From Thermoproteota archaeon (lineage in GTDB: Archaea; Thermoproteota; Methanomethylicia; Nezhaarchaeales; WYZ-LMO8): a DNA stretch of 8,625 bases. The notes beneath the pieces are model-generated. The model was not told where the DNA came from and did not search any database. It worked only from the letters and a program-made list of their open reading frames with translations. Made by a program: the position numbers and the translations under genes. The DNA is taken from assembly GCA_011605835.1 (NCBI GenBank), contig JAAOZJ010000113.1:1-8625 (forward strand), written 5' to 3'. Positions 1 through 6,808 of the stretch are shown piece by piece; the first letter of the stretch is position 1, and the number at the start of each line of letters is the position of its first letter.

Positions 1-1253
1 ATGTTCACGGCAGTCACCACAACCCCCACTTTTAGGAACTCGGTGAACGAGATGGTCCTACCATAACGCGCCTCCAACACCTCGAGGATTATGACGTTCG
101 AGGCCGCACCCAAAATCGTGAGGTTACCAGCTATGGTCGACGCCATCGCGAGGGTAACCCACGAGTCTACATCTGAGGGGGAGTAGCCGAGCGACTTCAT
201 GTAGTCCAAGAAGAGTTTAGTGAAGGGGACGTTGCTCAGTAACTGGCTCATGAGTAACGAGCAGAGCAATATTCCGAAGTAGTCTAAGGGCCATGCATTC
301 TTGTGAGGCATTAAGGAGCTGAGCAAGGGGTTTAAGACCCCGCTTTTCCAAACACCCTCCATCGTTATGAACATGGCCATGAAGAACACTATTGTGCCCC
401 AGTCTACCCTCCTCAGGACGTCTCGAGGGTTTGAGACCAAGAGGTAGCCCCCAGCCGCAATTATGAATGGTATGAAGCCTCTGTGCTCCACGTGGGGTAG
501 CCCCGACAAGGCCATTAGGTCGTTTGCGGCCAAGGACCCTATGACGGCGACGAGCAACGTGAATGCTACGATGGCGTCTCTGGCATTGTTTATGTACCTC
601 CTCTCGCCTATTCGTTGGAGGACCTCGTTCTTTACGCCGTAGAACTTTATCACGATCAGAGCTGTGACGACCAAATTAATCACCGTCGGCACGATCAGGT
701 ATTTCACGAAATCTATGAAGGGGGCGCGCATCCCGGAGCTTATCGCTATAAGCATGTTCTGCGGATTGCCTATGGGCGTGGTCGTGGACCCTATGGTTAT
801 CGAAAAAGCTAGTAAGAGGAACGCTGGCCTAGGATCGATGTCCATCGATCTCGCGAGCGAGTAGACTATCGGAGGCCCCATGAGGGCCACGGTGTCGTTT
901 ACCGCAATCGCCGAGAGGAAGCCCATGGTCAGCGAGAGAAACACGAGCACGGAGTGCGTGCGCTTAAATCGCGAGACCACGAAGTGGGCTACCCAGTCCA
1001 AGAGCCCGGAGCTCTCGGCCACCGCCACTATGCTGAACATCCCTATCAGGAAGAGCACGACGTCCATGTCTATCGCCTCGGCTATGGTCTCTAGGGGCAC
1101 GAGACCTGCCATAACAACTACGAACGCCGTGAAGGCCATGAGGCTCCACAGGGGGGTCTTCGGCCTCTTGGACCGAAGTACCATCCCAGCTATCAAGAAC
1201 GCTAGGACGCCCAGCCCGACTGTGATGTCTAGAAGGTCGTCTAACCCCATCAT
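1..1253 (-). CDS. ArsB/NhaD/SLC13-type membrane permease (C-terminus cut by window edge)
   Basis: Reading the minus strand gives 417 open codons from an ATG at 1253 to the window edge with no stop. It is a polytopic inner-membrane protein with about ten hydrophobic segments. Residues 117-128 read AVNDTVALMGPP. Residues 155-166 hold a GSTTTPIGNPQN hairpin, and residues 379-386 hold LTILGAAS followed by N. Two such Gly/Asn loops, one in each half, are typical of the ion-transporter superfamily (ArsB, NhaD, SLC13), where they form the ion/substrate site. SNVPF at 340-344 also fits. Family length is roughly 420-440 residues, so only the last few are probably missing. The start is supported by GAGGTG (1264-1269, minus strand) 10 bases upstream; a second ATG follows directly at 1250. 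It lies 51 bases after the phosphorylase and may share its transcript. Substrate (arsenite, sodium, sulfate, phosphate or dicarboxylate) cannot be told. Confidence 0.85.
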   Translation of the reverse strand, partial: MMGLDDLLDITVGLGVLAFLIAGMVLRSKRPKTPLWSLMAFTAFVVVMAGLVPLETIAEAIDMDVVLFLIGMFSIVAVAESSGLLDWVAHFVVSRFKRTHSVLVFLSLTMGFLSAIAVNDTVALMGPPIVYSLARSMDIDPRPAFLLLAFSITIGSTTTPIGNPQNMLIAISSGMRAPFIDFVKYLIVPTVINLVVTALIVIKFYGVKNEVLQRIGERRYINNARDAIVAFTLLVAVIGSLAANDLMALSGLPHVEHRGFIPFIIAAGGYLLVSNPRDVLRRVDWGTIVFFMAMFITMEGVWKSGVLNPLLSSLMPHKNAWPLDYFGILLCSLLMSQLLSNVPFTKLFLDYMKSLGYSPSDVDSWVTLAMASTIAGNLTILGAASNVIILEVLEARYGRTISFTEFLKVGVVVTAVN

Positions 1254-1263
1254 CTTCAGAATG

Positions 1264-1269
1264 CACCTC
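1264..1269 (-). promoter_or_regulatory. Ribosome binding site of the permease
   Basis: GAGGTG read on the minus strand lies 10 bases upstream of the ATG at 1253. It favours this ATG over an in-frame TTG at 1271, which has no such site before it. An in-frame stop (TAG) lies a little further upstream, so the start cannot move far. Confidence 0.5.
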
Positions 1270-1304
1270 AAAGCTAAGGGCTTAGGTGTTTCCTATTGTA
1301 ACAG

Positions 1305-2864
1305 CTAAACCATCGGCTTCACGAGTCCCGGATAGTACTCTTTCATAACCCTCTCCATGCTCGCTCGCGTCACGAATGCCCTAAGAGCATTCAGCCCCAC
1401 CTTGTAGTAGCTCTCGGAATCGCTTCTATACAGCTCGTATATCTTCAAGAATTGATCGCGGAACTGAGCGTACTCCCTTTCACTGATCTTCAGGCCCTCG
1501 GGCGAGTAGTAGTCTACGAGGGTCCTGATGTCTTCTCCAAAGAACCAGCCGTTTACGCCATCAACTATGAACTCCAAGGCCCCTCCGTCCCTAGAGGACA
1601 GAGTGGGGACACCGTTGACCGCGGCCTTCATATAACTAGTGCCGCACGCCTCCCAGCCGGAGAACGGCGTGAAGAGCAACAAGTCGGCTCCGGCTAACAA
1701 CGTTCTCGCCGTCGTCCTCGAGTAACTCGGTATGTAGACGACATTCTCGTATTCTCTGCTCAGCCTCCTGAACAACTTCATGAACTCAAGTCCCTTAACG
1801 TCTTGCGGGTGGGCCTTGCCGCTCAGCACAAGAACCACGGGCAGGTCCTTCAGCTCGGTGATGAGCCTAACGGGGAAGTCGGGCCTCTTGTAAGCCACGA
1901 TCCTCCTCGGCCACGCTACTATGAACTTTCCATCGTAGTTTACGTCCTTGAACCCCCTCAAGAAGTCTATGAGTCTTTCCTTGAGACTTGACCTTATGTC
2001 TATGAACTTATCGAAGGTGAACTCATGGTCCTCATATATCCTCCTCAACTCTACATCCATCCACTTGTCTAAGTTCACGCCGTTAGTGATGTAGGTGAGC
2101 TTTTCAGAGTGGTGGGGAAATATCTTCAGCAATATGTCGAGGTGCTTGGCGGAGACCGCGAAGGCCTGTTTAGAGGCCGCAAGCCCTAGCTCTGTCAGGA
2201 CTATGTCTTGGTCGATGAAAGCGTACCCGTACTCCCTCTTGAAGAGGTCCCTAGGGAACGTCGGGTGGCCCCAAAGACCTGCAGTGTGTACTACTAACCT
2301 GTACTTGCCAGGTATCCTCAGGAATAGCGGGAGTAGCGCGGCGTAGGCCTCCTGGAGGTCTATGTAGTTTATGCAGTCGAGGGGTATGTTACGGCGTATG
2401 TAAGCCTCGGAGGCCCTAGCTAAGAGCGTGTACTTGTAGAAGCGCTCCTCGATGCTGTTCTCTATGTAAAGCCTCTCCGTCAGCCTCGTAGCCCACTCCG
2501 GTTCCTCGACACTGAAGAACACTGCCGTGGCGGTGCCTTCGGAGTACTCCAAGGCTTTGACACGCACAAGCTCCCCCTTAACGCTGACTCTCATCTCGTC
2601 AGAAGCCCTTAACCTGTCTAGGAACTCCTTTGGTTGCGGCTGGGGTTGCGGTATCGGGTTGTCCTCGCCGTCGAACATGTAATCGACGTACCCGTTCCTG
2701 TAGAGGAGGCAGAAGACGAAGTAAAGTAGCCCGAGCTTCGAAGCGGCGTAGAACTTGTCTCCTTCAAGCACGCCTAGGCCGCCAGCGTAGGTGTAGCCGA
2801 CGTCTAAAGCCAAGTCAGGTGTTATGCTGATTATTACCTGCCCGCGTTCGCATCTCAGAGGCAT
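1305..2864 (-). CDS. glgP: Compact alpha-glucan (glycogen/maltodextrin) phosphorylase, GT35
   Basis: This 519-residue cytosolic enzyme should split alpha-1,4-glucan ends with phosphate to give glucose-1-phosphate, using pyridoxal phosphate. Residues 26-60 (YAGGLGVLEGDK ... LLYRNGY) match the glycine-rich loop at the start of the short phosphorylases. VHTAGLWGH (192-200) matches the active-site histidine region, ITNGVNLDKW (259-268) the mid-domain signature, and RRIVAYKRP (320-328) supplies the phosphate-binding Arg321 and Lys326. EACGTSYMKAAVNG (405-418) places the PLP lysine at Lys413. The C-terminal FVTRASMERVMKEYY segment also fits. It is much shorter than bacterial and eukaryotic phosphorylases (about 800 or more residues) and has a PQPQPQP linker at 72-78. 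The ATG at 2864 is the first possible start after an in-frame TGA. Diverges from the GH57 gene. GT5-like glycogen synthase was considered, but the EAxGTSxMK motif favours phosphorylase. Confidence 0.82.
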   Translation of the reverse strand: MPLRCERGQVIISITPDLALDVGYTYAGGLGVLEGDKFYAASKLGLLYFVFCLLYRNGYVDYMFDGEDNPIPQPQPQPKEFLDRLRASDEMRVSVKGELVRVKALEYSEGTATAVFFSVEEPEWATRLTERLYIENSIEERFYKYTLLARASEAYIRRNIPLDCINYIDLQEAYAALLPLFLRIPGKYRLVVHTAGLWGHPTFPRDLFKREYGYAFIDQDIVLTELGLAASKQAFAVSAKHLDILLKIFPHHSEKLTYITNGVNLDKWMDVELRRIYEDHEFTFDKFIDIRSSLKERLIDFLRGFKDVNYDGKFIVAWPRRIVAYKRPDFPVRLITELKDLPVVLVLSGKAHPQDVKGLEFMKLFRRLSREYENVVYIPSYSRTTARTLLAGADLLLFTPFSGWEACGTSYMKAAVNGVPTLSSRDGGALEFIVDGVNGWFFGEDIRTLVDYYSPEGLKISEREYAQFRDQFLKIYELYRSDSESYYKVGLNALRAFVTRASMERVMKEYYPGLVKPMV

Positions 2865-2875
2865 GTCGGCGACAA

Positions 2876-2881
2876 CTCCTC
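2876..2881 (-). promoter_or_regulatory. Ribosome binding site of the phosphorylase
   Basis: GAGGAG on the minus strand lies 11 bases before the ATG at 2864. The spacing is a little long. Its presence suggests a leadered transcript, which fits initiation from the TATA element at 2917-2924 (predicted start about 2893). Confidence 0.45.
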
Positions 2882-2908
2882 AAAGCTCATAATCTTTCTT
2901 CACTCTCA

Positions 2909-2924
2909 CCAAGGACTTATATAA
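2909..2924 (+). promoter_or_regulatory. BRE/TATA promoter of the GH57 gene
   Basis: The plus strand reads CCAAGGAC then TTATATAA (2917-2924). This is a purine-rich BRE-like segment followed by a strong archaeal TATA box. Initiation about 25-27 bases downstream would fall near 2946-2948, leaving a leader of only about 10 bases before the ATG at 2957. No good Shine-Dalgarno is seen there, which fits near-leaderless translation. Confidence 0.6.
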
Positions 2925-2931
2925 TGCTTTC
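2917..2931 (-). promoter_or_regulatory. BRE/TATA promoter of the phosphorylase, sharing the same TATA octamer
   Basis: TTATATAA is its own reverse complement. On the minus strand it is preceded by GAAAGCA, a purine-rich BRE-like segment. Initiation about 25-27 bases on would fall near 2893, leaving a leader of about 28 bases that contains the GAGGAG site. A weaker AT-rich element (GATTAT on the minus strand, near 2889-2894) is an alternative. Confidence 0.5.
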
Positions 2932-2956
2932 TACCACGTCTAAGAGCTGGTAACTC

Positions 2957-4447
2957 ATGAGCAGAAGCGTAGTCTTCATGTTTGAAATTCATCAGCCTAT
3001 AAGGCTTAAACCCTACAGCGCTTTGCGCTTGAGCGAGCGCATATCCAAGGGGATCGACTCCATATACGACTGGCAACTAAACGAGGAGGTCTTTAAAAGA
3101 GCGGCTTCAAAGTGTTATAGGCCAGCCCTCCAGATACTCTGGGAGAACATCAAGAACTGCGGCTTCAAGTTCTCCCTAAGCATGAGCGGCGTGTGGATTG
3201 AGCAGGCGCTGAAGTATTGCCCTGACATCATAGATTCGTTGCGCAGAATCGTTGACTCAGGGGCAGTCGAGCTCGTGGCGCAGACATATTACCACAGCAT
3301 CTCCCCCTTGCTGTGGAGCTTGGACGAGCTCAAGGAGCAGGTCGAGGAAAGCAGGAGGGCGCTCTGGGAGATCTTCGGCTTCAGGGCTAAGACCGCCGAG
3401 GCCACGGAGTTCATCTACAACAACGACATAGGGAGGCTCTTCTGGGGCATGGGCTTCAAGGCCTCTGTGACGGAGGGGGTCGAGAGGGTGTTGGCGTGGC
3501 GAAGCCCCAACTATGTCTACTCGGCTTACGGTTGCGACCTGAGGTTATTGTTGAGGAACTACAGGTTAAGCGATGACGTCGCCTTTAGGTTCTCCAACCC
3601 CTCGTGGGACCAATACCCCCTGACGGCCGATAAGTACGCTAGCTGGATAGCGACGAGCCCCGGCGACCTAGTCTTCATAGCCATGGACTTCGAGACCTTC
3701 GGCGAGCACCATTGGCCGGAGTCGGGCATACTCGAGTTCCTGAGGTGGTTGCCTCGAGAGCTCAGGGCCAAGGGCGTGGAATCCATGACGATAAGCGAAG
3801 CCGTTGAGAGGTACAGGCCAGTGGACGTCTACGACGTACCCCCTTGGAACAGCATAAGCTGGGCCGACTTGGAGAAGGACTTGAGCCCTTGGAAAAGCTC
3901 TGAATTGCAGCTCAAGGCCTTGGAGCTATACGAGGAAGTCGGCATGTACGCGAAGGCCGTGGGAGGCAAGTACTTGAGGCACTGGAGGAACATGGGCATA
4001 AGCGACAACTTCTACTACATGTCGTCGAAGGGTGGTCCGTCGGGGGAGGTGCACCTCTACTTCAGCCCCTTCAAAAAGCCGCTCGAGGCCTACACCAGCT
4101 ACGTACTCTCGCTACTGCCGCTCTACGAGGAGGTGTTGAAGGAGTACTTGAGGGGGGTTAGGAGGTACGCTTGGAGGGTCAGGACGCCGCCGAAGTACGC
4201 CTTCAAGTTCGTTTGGAATGGAAGGGAGATCTACAGGGCGTACTCCTTAGCCGAGGTCCTAGAGGCCTTTAGATCGCTAGGCGAGGAGGTAGCCGAGGCC
4301 CACTTGATCAGCGGCCATCTGCAGAGGTGGATTAGGGAAGTGTTGCTTTGGAGTGATCTCGCCGATTCGATTAGAGAGGCCGTCGAGAAGGAGAGGGGCT
4401 CGTGCCTGAAGGGGGTTATCAAAGTCCTAGAGAAATCAAAGCCTTGA
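2957..4447 (+). CDS. GH57 family alpha-amylase-type glycoside hydrolase / glucanotransferase
   Basis: A 496-residue enzyme with no signal peptide, so probably cytosolic, acting on alpha-1,4-glucan. The GH57 conserved regions appear in order: HQP (12-14) near the N-terminus, SGVWIEQ (77-83), AEATEFIYNN (147-156) carrying the probable nucleophile Glu151, DFETFGEHH (244-252) carrying the probable acid/base Asp244, and LRHWRNMGISDNFYYMSSKGG (from 340) followed by VHLYFSPFKKPLEAY. The TEFIYNN and DFETFGEH forms resemble the Methanocaldococcus MJ1611-type alpha-amylase group more than GH57 branching enzymes or amylopullulanases. Length is normal. It is the first rightward gene, divergent from the phosphorylase. 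It probably trims or rearranges intracellular glycogen. Whether it hydrolyses or transfers glucan cannot be decided from sequence. Confidence 0.87.
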   Translation: MSRSVVFMFEIHQPIRLKPYSALRLSERISKGIDSIYDWQLNEEVFKRAASKCYRPALQILWENIKNCGFKFSLSMSGVWIEQALKYCPDIIDSLRRIVDSGAVELVAQTYYHSISPLLWSLDELKEQVEESRRALWEIFGFRAKTAEATEFIYNNDIGRLFWGMGFKASVTEGVERVLAWRSPNYVYSAYGCDLRLLLRNYRLSDDVAFRFSNPSWDQYPLTADKYASWIATSPGDLVFIAMDFETFGEHHWPESGILEFLRWLPRELRAKGVESMTISEAVERYRPVDVYDVPPWNSISWADLEKDLSPWKSSELQLKALELYEEVGMYAKAVGGKYLRHWRNMGISDNFYYMSSKGGPSGEVHLYFSPFKKPLEAYTSYVLSLLPLYEEVLKEYLRGVRRYAWRVRTPPKYAFKFVWNGREIYRAYSLAEVLEAFRSLGEEVAEAHLISGHLQRWIREVLLWSDLADSIREAVEKERGSCLKGVIKVLEKSKP

Positions 4448-4454
4448 CCCGGCC

Positions 4455-4467
4455 CAAAAGTTAATTA
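4455..4467 (+). promoter_or_regulatory. Possible promoter of the debranching gene (leaderless)
   Basis: In the 39-base gap after the GH57 stop, CAAAAG is followed by TTAATTA (4461-4467), a good BRE/TATA-like pattern for a thermophilic archaeon. Initiation 25-27 bases from its centre falls at about 4488-4491, next to the ATG at 4487. No Shine-Dalgarno precedes that ATG. Together this suggests an internal promoter giving a leaderless mRNA, in addition to any read-through. Confidence 0.45.
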
Positions 4468-4486
4468 GCCTAGTCAAGCCAAAATT

Positions 4487-6550
4487 ATGCCTGTCGTGAG
4501 CGAAATGGTTAAGATCTACTTCTCGAGAAGCCTCGAGCCTCTCTGCGAAATCGACACCTCTGAGGACCCCGACTGGGACTACGCGAGGAACAAGCAGGTC
4601 CTCTTGAAGGACGGCTTAGTGGAGTACTCTACGTCGAGCTTCGACGCCCCGATACCCACATCCGTTGGGGTGCTCCACGGTGGCAATAGGGACTTCTCGT
4701 GGCAGGGGCTGTTGGTTGGCCCCGTAGGCGACTCCATATACAAGGTCTTGGACGCTGTATACTACAAGCCCTTAGACTCTCAGGAACTCAAGCCCGTGCG
4801 CGTGGTGGTCGGGAGGGACGCGGCTCGCTACTCGTACGTCGATGAGCAGGGCAGGCCCTACGAGGTCGAGGTATCGGTCAGGACTAAGAAGAACTCTTGC
4901 CTCGTTATGGTGCTGGCCTCTAGGCCGTCGATCTTCGCCCCCCTCTTCGCCTTCTACGACATGGAGTCTGGTGCTAGGGCCTCCTTCAGGATTGCTTTGG
5001 AGGGCGACGCGATGAGGGTTGAGCCGGAGGGCATGCCGCCCAAGTTACTCGTGAAGGGCTTCTCGTCGGTCGCTGACATAAACCTGGAGCTCGACTGGGT
5101 GTACAAGCTCGGCGACGGCTTCCGGACGATCCGGGACGGCAAGGTCTTCTTCGTCAGGCACGTGCGCCGAGTGAGCGCTCCGGTGGCGCTGACCTCAAAG
5201 AACGGCTCGATAAGCATCGAGATCCCGCTGGGCAGGCTGAAGTTCAAGAGGATCGATTACAAGGCGAGGGATAAGCTGGAGGCGCTTCGCAAGGAGCTCA
5301 GCGAGAGGGCGAAGGACAAGGTCCCTCCCGAAGTCGTCGACGCAATAGTCCTCAGGGTCGATAGGTTGCTTAGCTTCGGCATACCATCGGGCTCGATCTT
5401 GGTCCCGGAAGCTGGCTCGATGTGGTTTAGAAGGGTCTGGGCAAGGGACCTGATCGAGGGCCTGAGGTGGAACCTGCTGACCTACGCCAAGGTCTTGGGC
5501 CTCTCAGACTGGCTAATCAGGCTTGTGAGGGACTTGATATCAACGGCGTACGACCTTCGAGGCCTCAGGGTCTTCGTGAACAAGGGGGACTTCGTGAGCG
5601 GCGCAGTCCCTCAGCTGATAAGCGTCTCTGCAAAGCTCTACGAGCTGACCCACGACGGGAGGCTCCTCAAGGAGGCCTCGAGGCTCGCCTCGGTTGCCTG
5701 CAAGCTCTTGAGGAGCGAGGAGGGCTTTTCCTGTTGCAAGGTCAGAAACGGGCTAGTGCTCTCGAAGGCCAACTCCTCCTGGATTGACGTGCTCTATGAA
5801 GTCGAGGGGGCTAAGTGGCCCCTAAGGTTGCCGTGGAGCTGGAGAGCTAAGTTCTCCCCAGAAGACCTCTTCGCCTTAGTCGAAGTTAACGCCCTCTTCA
5901 TAGAGGGCCTCGAAGCCCTGCTCAAAGCCATGAGAGAGGCTGGCTTGAAGGGCGGCGAGGAGATCAAAGAGCTAAGGGACGAGCTCGTAGAGGGCTATAG
6001 AAAGTGGTTCTACGTAGCTGATCGCCTCCCACCCCTGACTGTGGAGCCGTCCACTGGAGCGAGGGACTGGACCCCAAGCTCGGCTGGCGTCGCGGCACTC
6101 GCACTCCTTAAGAACTCGGTCTATGGTGTAAACGAGATCTCAAGGGCTTGGAAGCAGATCGAGGAGATGATCGTGAAGAGGAAGCTGGTCTGCCTGGGAA
6201 GTAGCTGGGAAATCTTCGGCGTACTCACAAGAAGAGTTGAGGAGAGGCCCTACTTAGGCGACTTGGAGTATCACGGACCCGTGGTCTGGCCTCGAGACAC
6301 GCCCTACTTGATAGAGGTCATGAACTGCTTGGGTTTTGACCCCTACGGCGTATTGGTGAACAACCTAGACCACATGATCTCAGAAGGCGCAGTTGGATAC
6401 GTGAGCGAGCTCTTCAGCTTGCCGGTGGGCTTAAACCCGCACGAGTCCGGCGAGCGCTCGCGCAACCCCGTGCCAGTTAAGAACTACGCTCAGTACTGGA
6501 GCCACTGGTGCGATCCCTACATAGAGTACTTAGCGAGGTGGTCGATGTGA
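4487..6550 (+). CDS. Glycogen debranching enzyme (amylo-alpha-1,6-glucosidase type)
   Basis: A 687-residue, probably cytosolic enzyme that should hydrolyse alpha-1,6-linked glucose stubs left after phosphorylase or amylase action. Residues 1 to about 270 form a beta-rich N-terminal domain (GGNRDFSWQGLLVGP at 65-79). Residues about 280-687 form the helical (alpha/alpha)6-type catalytic domain: MWFRRVWARD (312-321) matches the W-x-RD element of the family, SSWIDVL (430-436) a second active-site segment, EVNALFIEGLEAL (466-478) the most family-typical helix, and YHGPVVWPRD (595-604) with YVSELFSL (638-645) the last barrel segments. Start: ATG 4487 suits leaderless initiation; ATG 4505 (codon 7), preceded by GTGAG, is a real alternative. 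The stop overlaps the next gene. A glucoamylase-like specificity cannot be excluded. Confidence 0.8.
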   Translation: MPVVSEMVKIYFSRSLEPLCEIDTSEDPDWDYARNKQVLLKDGLVEYSTSSFDAPIPTSVGVLHGGNRDFSWQGLLVGPVGDSIYKVLDAVYYKPLDSQELKPVRVVVGRDAARYSYVDEQGRPYEVEVSVRTKKNSCLVMVLASRPSIFAPLFAFYDMESGARASFRIALEGDAMRVEPEGMPPKLLVKGFSSVADINLELDWVYKLGDGFRTIRDGKVFFVRHVRRVSAPVALTSKNGSISIEIPLGRLKFKRIDYKARDKLEALRKELSERAKDKVPPEVVDAIVLRVDRLLSFGIPSGSILVPEAGSMWFRRVWARDLIEGLRWNLLTYAKVLGLSDWLIRLVRDLISTAYDLRGLRVFVNKGDFVSGAVPQLISVSAKLYELTHDGRLLKEASRLASVACKLLRSEEGFSCCKVRNGLVLSKANSSWIDVLYEVEGAKWPLRLPWSWRAKFSPEDLFALVEVNALFIEGLEALLKAMREAGLKGGEEIKELRDELVEGYRKWFYVADRLPPLTVEPSTGARDWTPSSAGVAALALLKNSVYGVNEISRAWKQIEEMIVKRKLVCLGSSWEIFGVLTRRVEERPYLGDLEYHGPVVWPRDTPYLIEVMNCLGFDPYGVLVNNLDHMISEGAVGYVSELFSLPVGLNPHESGERSRNPVPVKNYAQYWSHWCDPYIEYLARWSM
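6535..6540 (+). promoter_or_regulatory. Ribosome binding site that sets the winged-helix start
   Basis: GAGGTG inside the last codons of the debranching gene lies 6 bases before GTG 6547. This points to GTG 6547 as the start rather than the earlier in-frame GTGs at 6508 and 6538, and implies translation coupled to the debranching gene. Confidence 0.6.
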
Positions 6551-6789
6551 AGGAGGAGATAGCGTCGCTCCTCCACAAAGTATTGTCAATAATGCACTTC
6601 TTATCGGCCGTGAGCGCCGATAGGGCCGTCGACGCCAATGAGATAGCTAGTCACGCACGCCCGCTGGAGAAGTCTCAGGTCGAGGACGCGCTGAGGTACT
6701 GCAAGGACCTAGGATACGTGAACGAGAATAGGGGGCGCTTCTACCTCACTTATAAGGGGGTCCTCTCAGTCCTTTCCATAAGTAGCTGA
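6547..6789 (+). CDS. Small winged-helix DNA-binding protein
   Basis: An 80-residue protein that looks like a single winged helix-turn-helix domain. A first helix spans about residues 2-22, a second about 28-37 (VDANEIASHA), and a recognition helix about 41-57 (EKSQVEDALRYCKDLGY). The wing follows as VNENRGRFYLTYKG (58-71). This is the pattern of small archaeal MarR/ArsR-like wHTH proteins. No ligand or metal site is evident (one cysteine). The GTG start overlaps the upstream stop as GTGA, and GAGGTG lies 6 bases before it. A longer form from GTG 6508 would overlap the debranching gene by 43 bases and is less likely. Sitting inside a glycogen operon, it is a candidate regulator of the locus, but this is inference from position only; a protein-interaction role is possible. 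Confidence 0.7.
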   Translation: MKEEIASLLHKVLSIMHFLSAVSADRAVDANEIASHARPLEKSQVEDALRYCKDLGYVNENRGRFYLTYKGVLSVLSISS

Positions 6790-6796
6790 CGATCTG

Positions 6797-6801
6797 CGGT
6801 G
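6797..6801 (+). promoter_or_regulatory. Ribosome binding site of the half-glycosyltransferase
   Basis: CGGTG lies 7 bases before the TTG at 6809. No in-frame ATG or GTG occurs between the preceding stop and this TTG, and the residues that follow it (ILAVTWHIDG) form the expected first Rossmann strand. Confidence 0.4.
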
Positions 6802-6808
6802 CGAGCCA

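Noticed and set aside
880..1308. A 142-codon open frame on the plus strand across the start of the permease gene.
   Set aside because: Its translation is rich in Arg, Ser, Thr and Met with no recognisable fold. The opposite strand encodes a clear membrane protein with GNPQN and LGAASN motifs, so this is an antisense shadow.
2631..2660. A short tandem DNA repeat (GGTTGCGGCTGG-like) that might be a slippage or regulatory repeat.
   Set aside because: It is coding, in frame, and simply specifies the PQPQPQP linker of the phosphorylase; only two to three short units are present.
5467..5787. A 106-codon plus-strand open frame inside the debranching gene.
   Set aside because: It is out of frame with a well-supported catalytic domain, has a biased Arg/Gly/Leu composition and no ribosome binding site of note.
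6508..6546. A longer winged-helix protein starting at GTG 6508.
   Set aside because: It would overlap the debranching gene by 43 bases with no ribosome binding site, whereas GTG 6547 has GAGGTG 6 bases upstream and a standard 4-base overlap.
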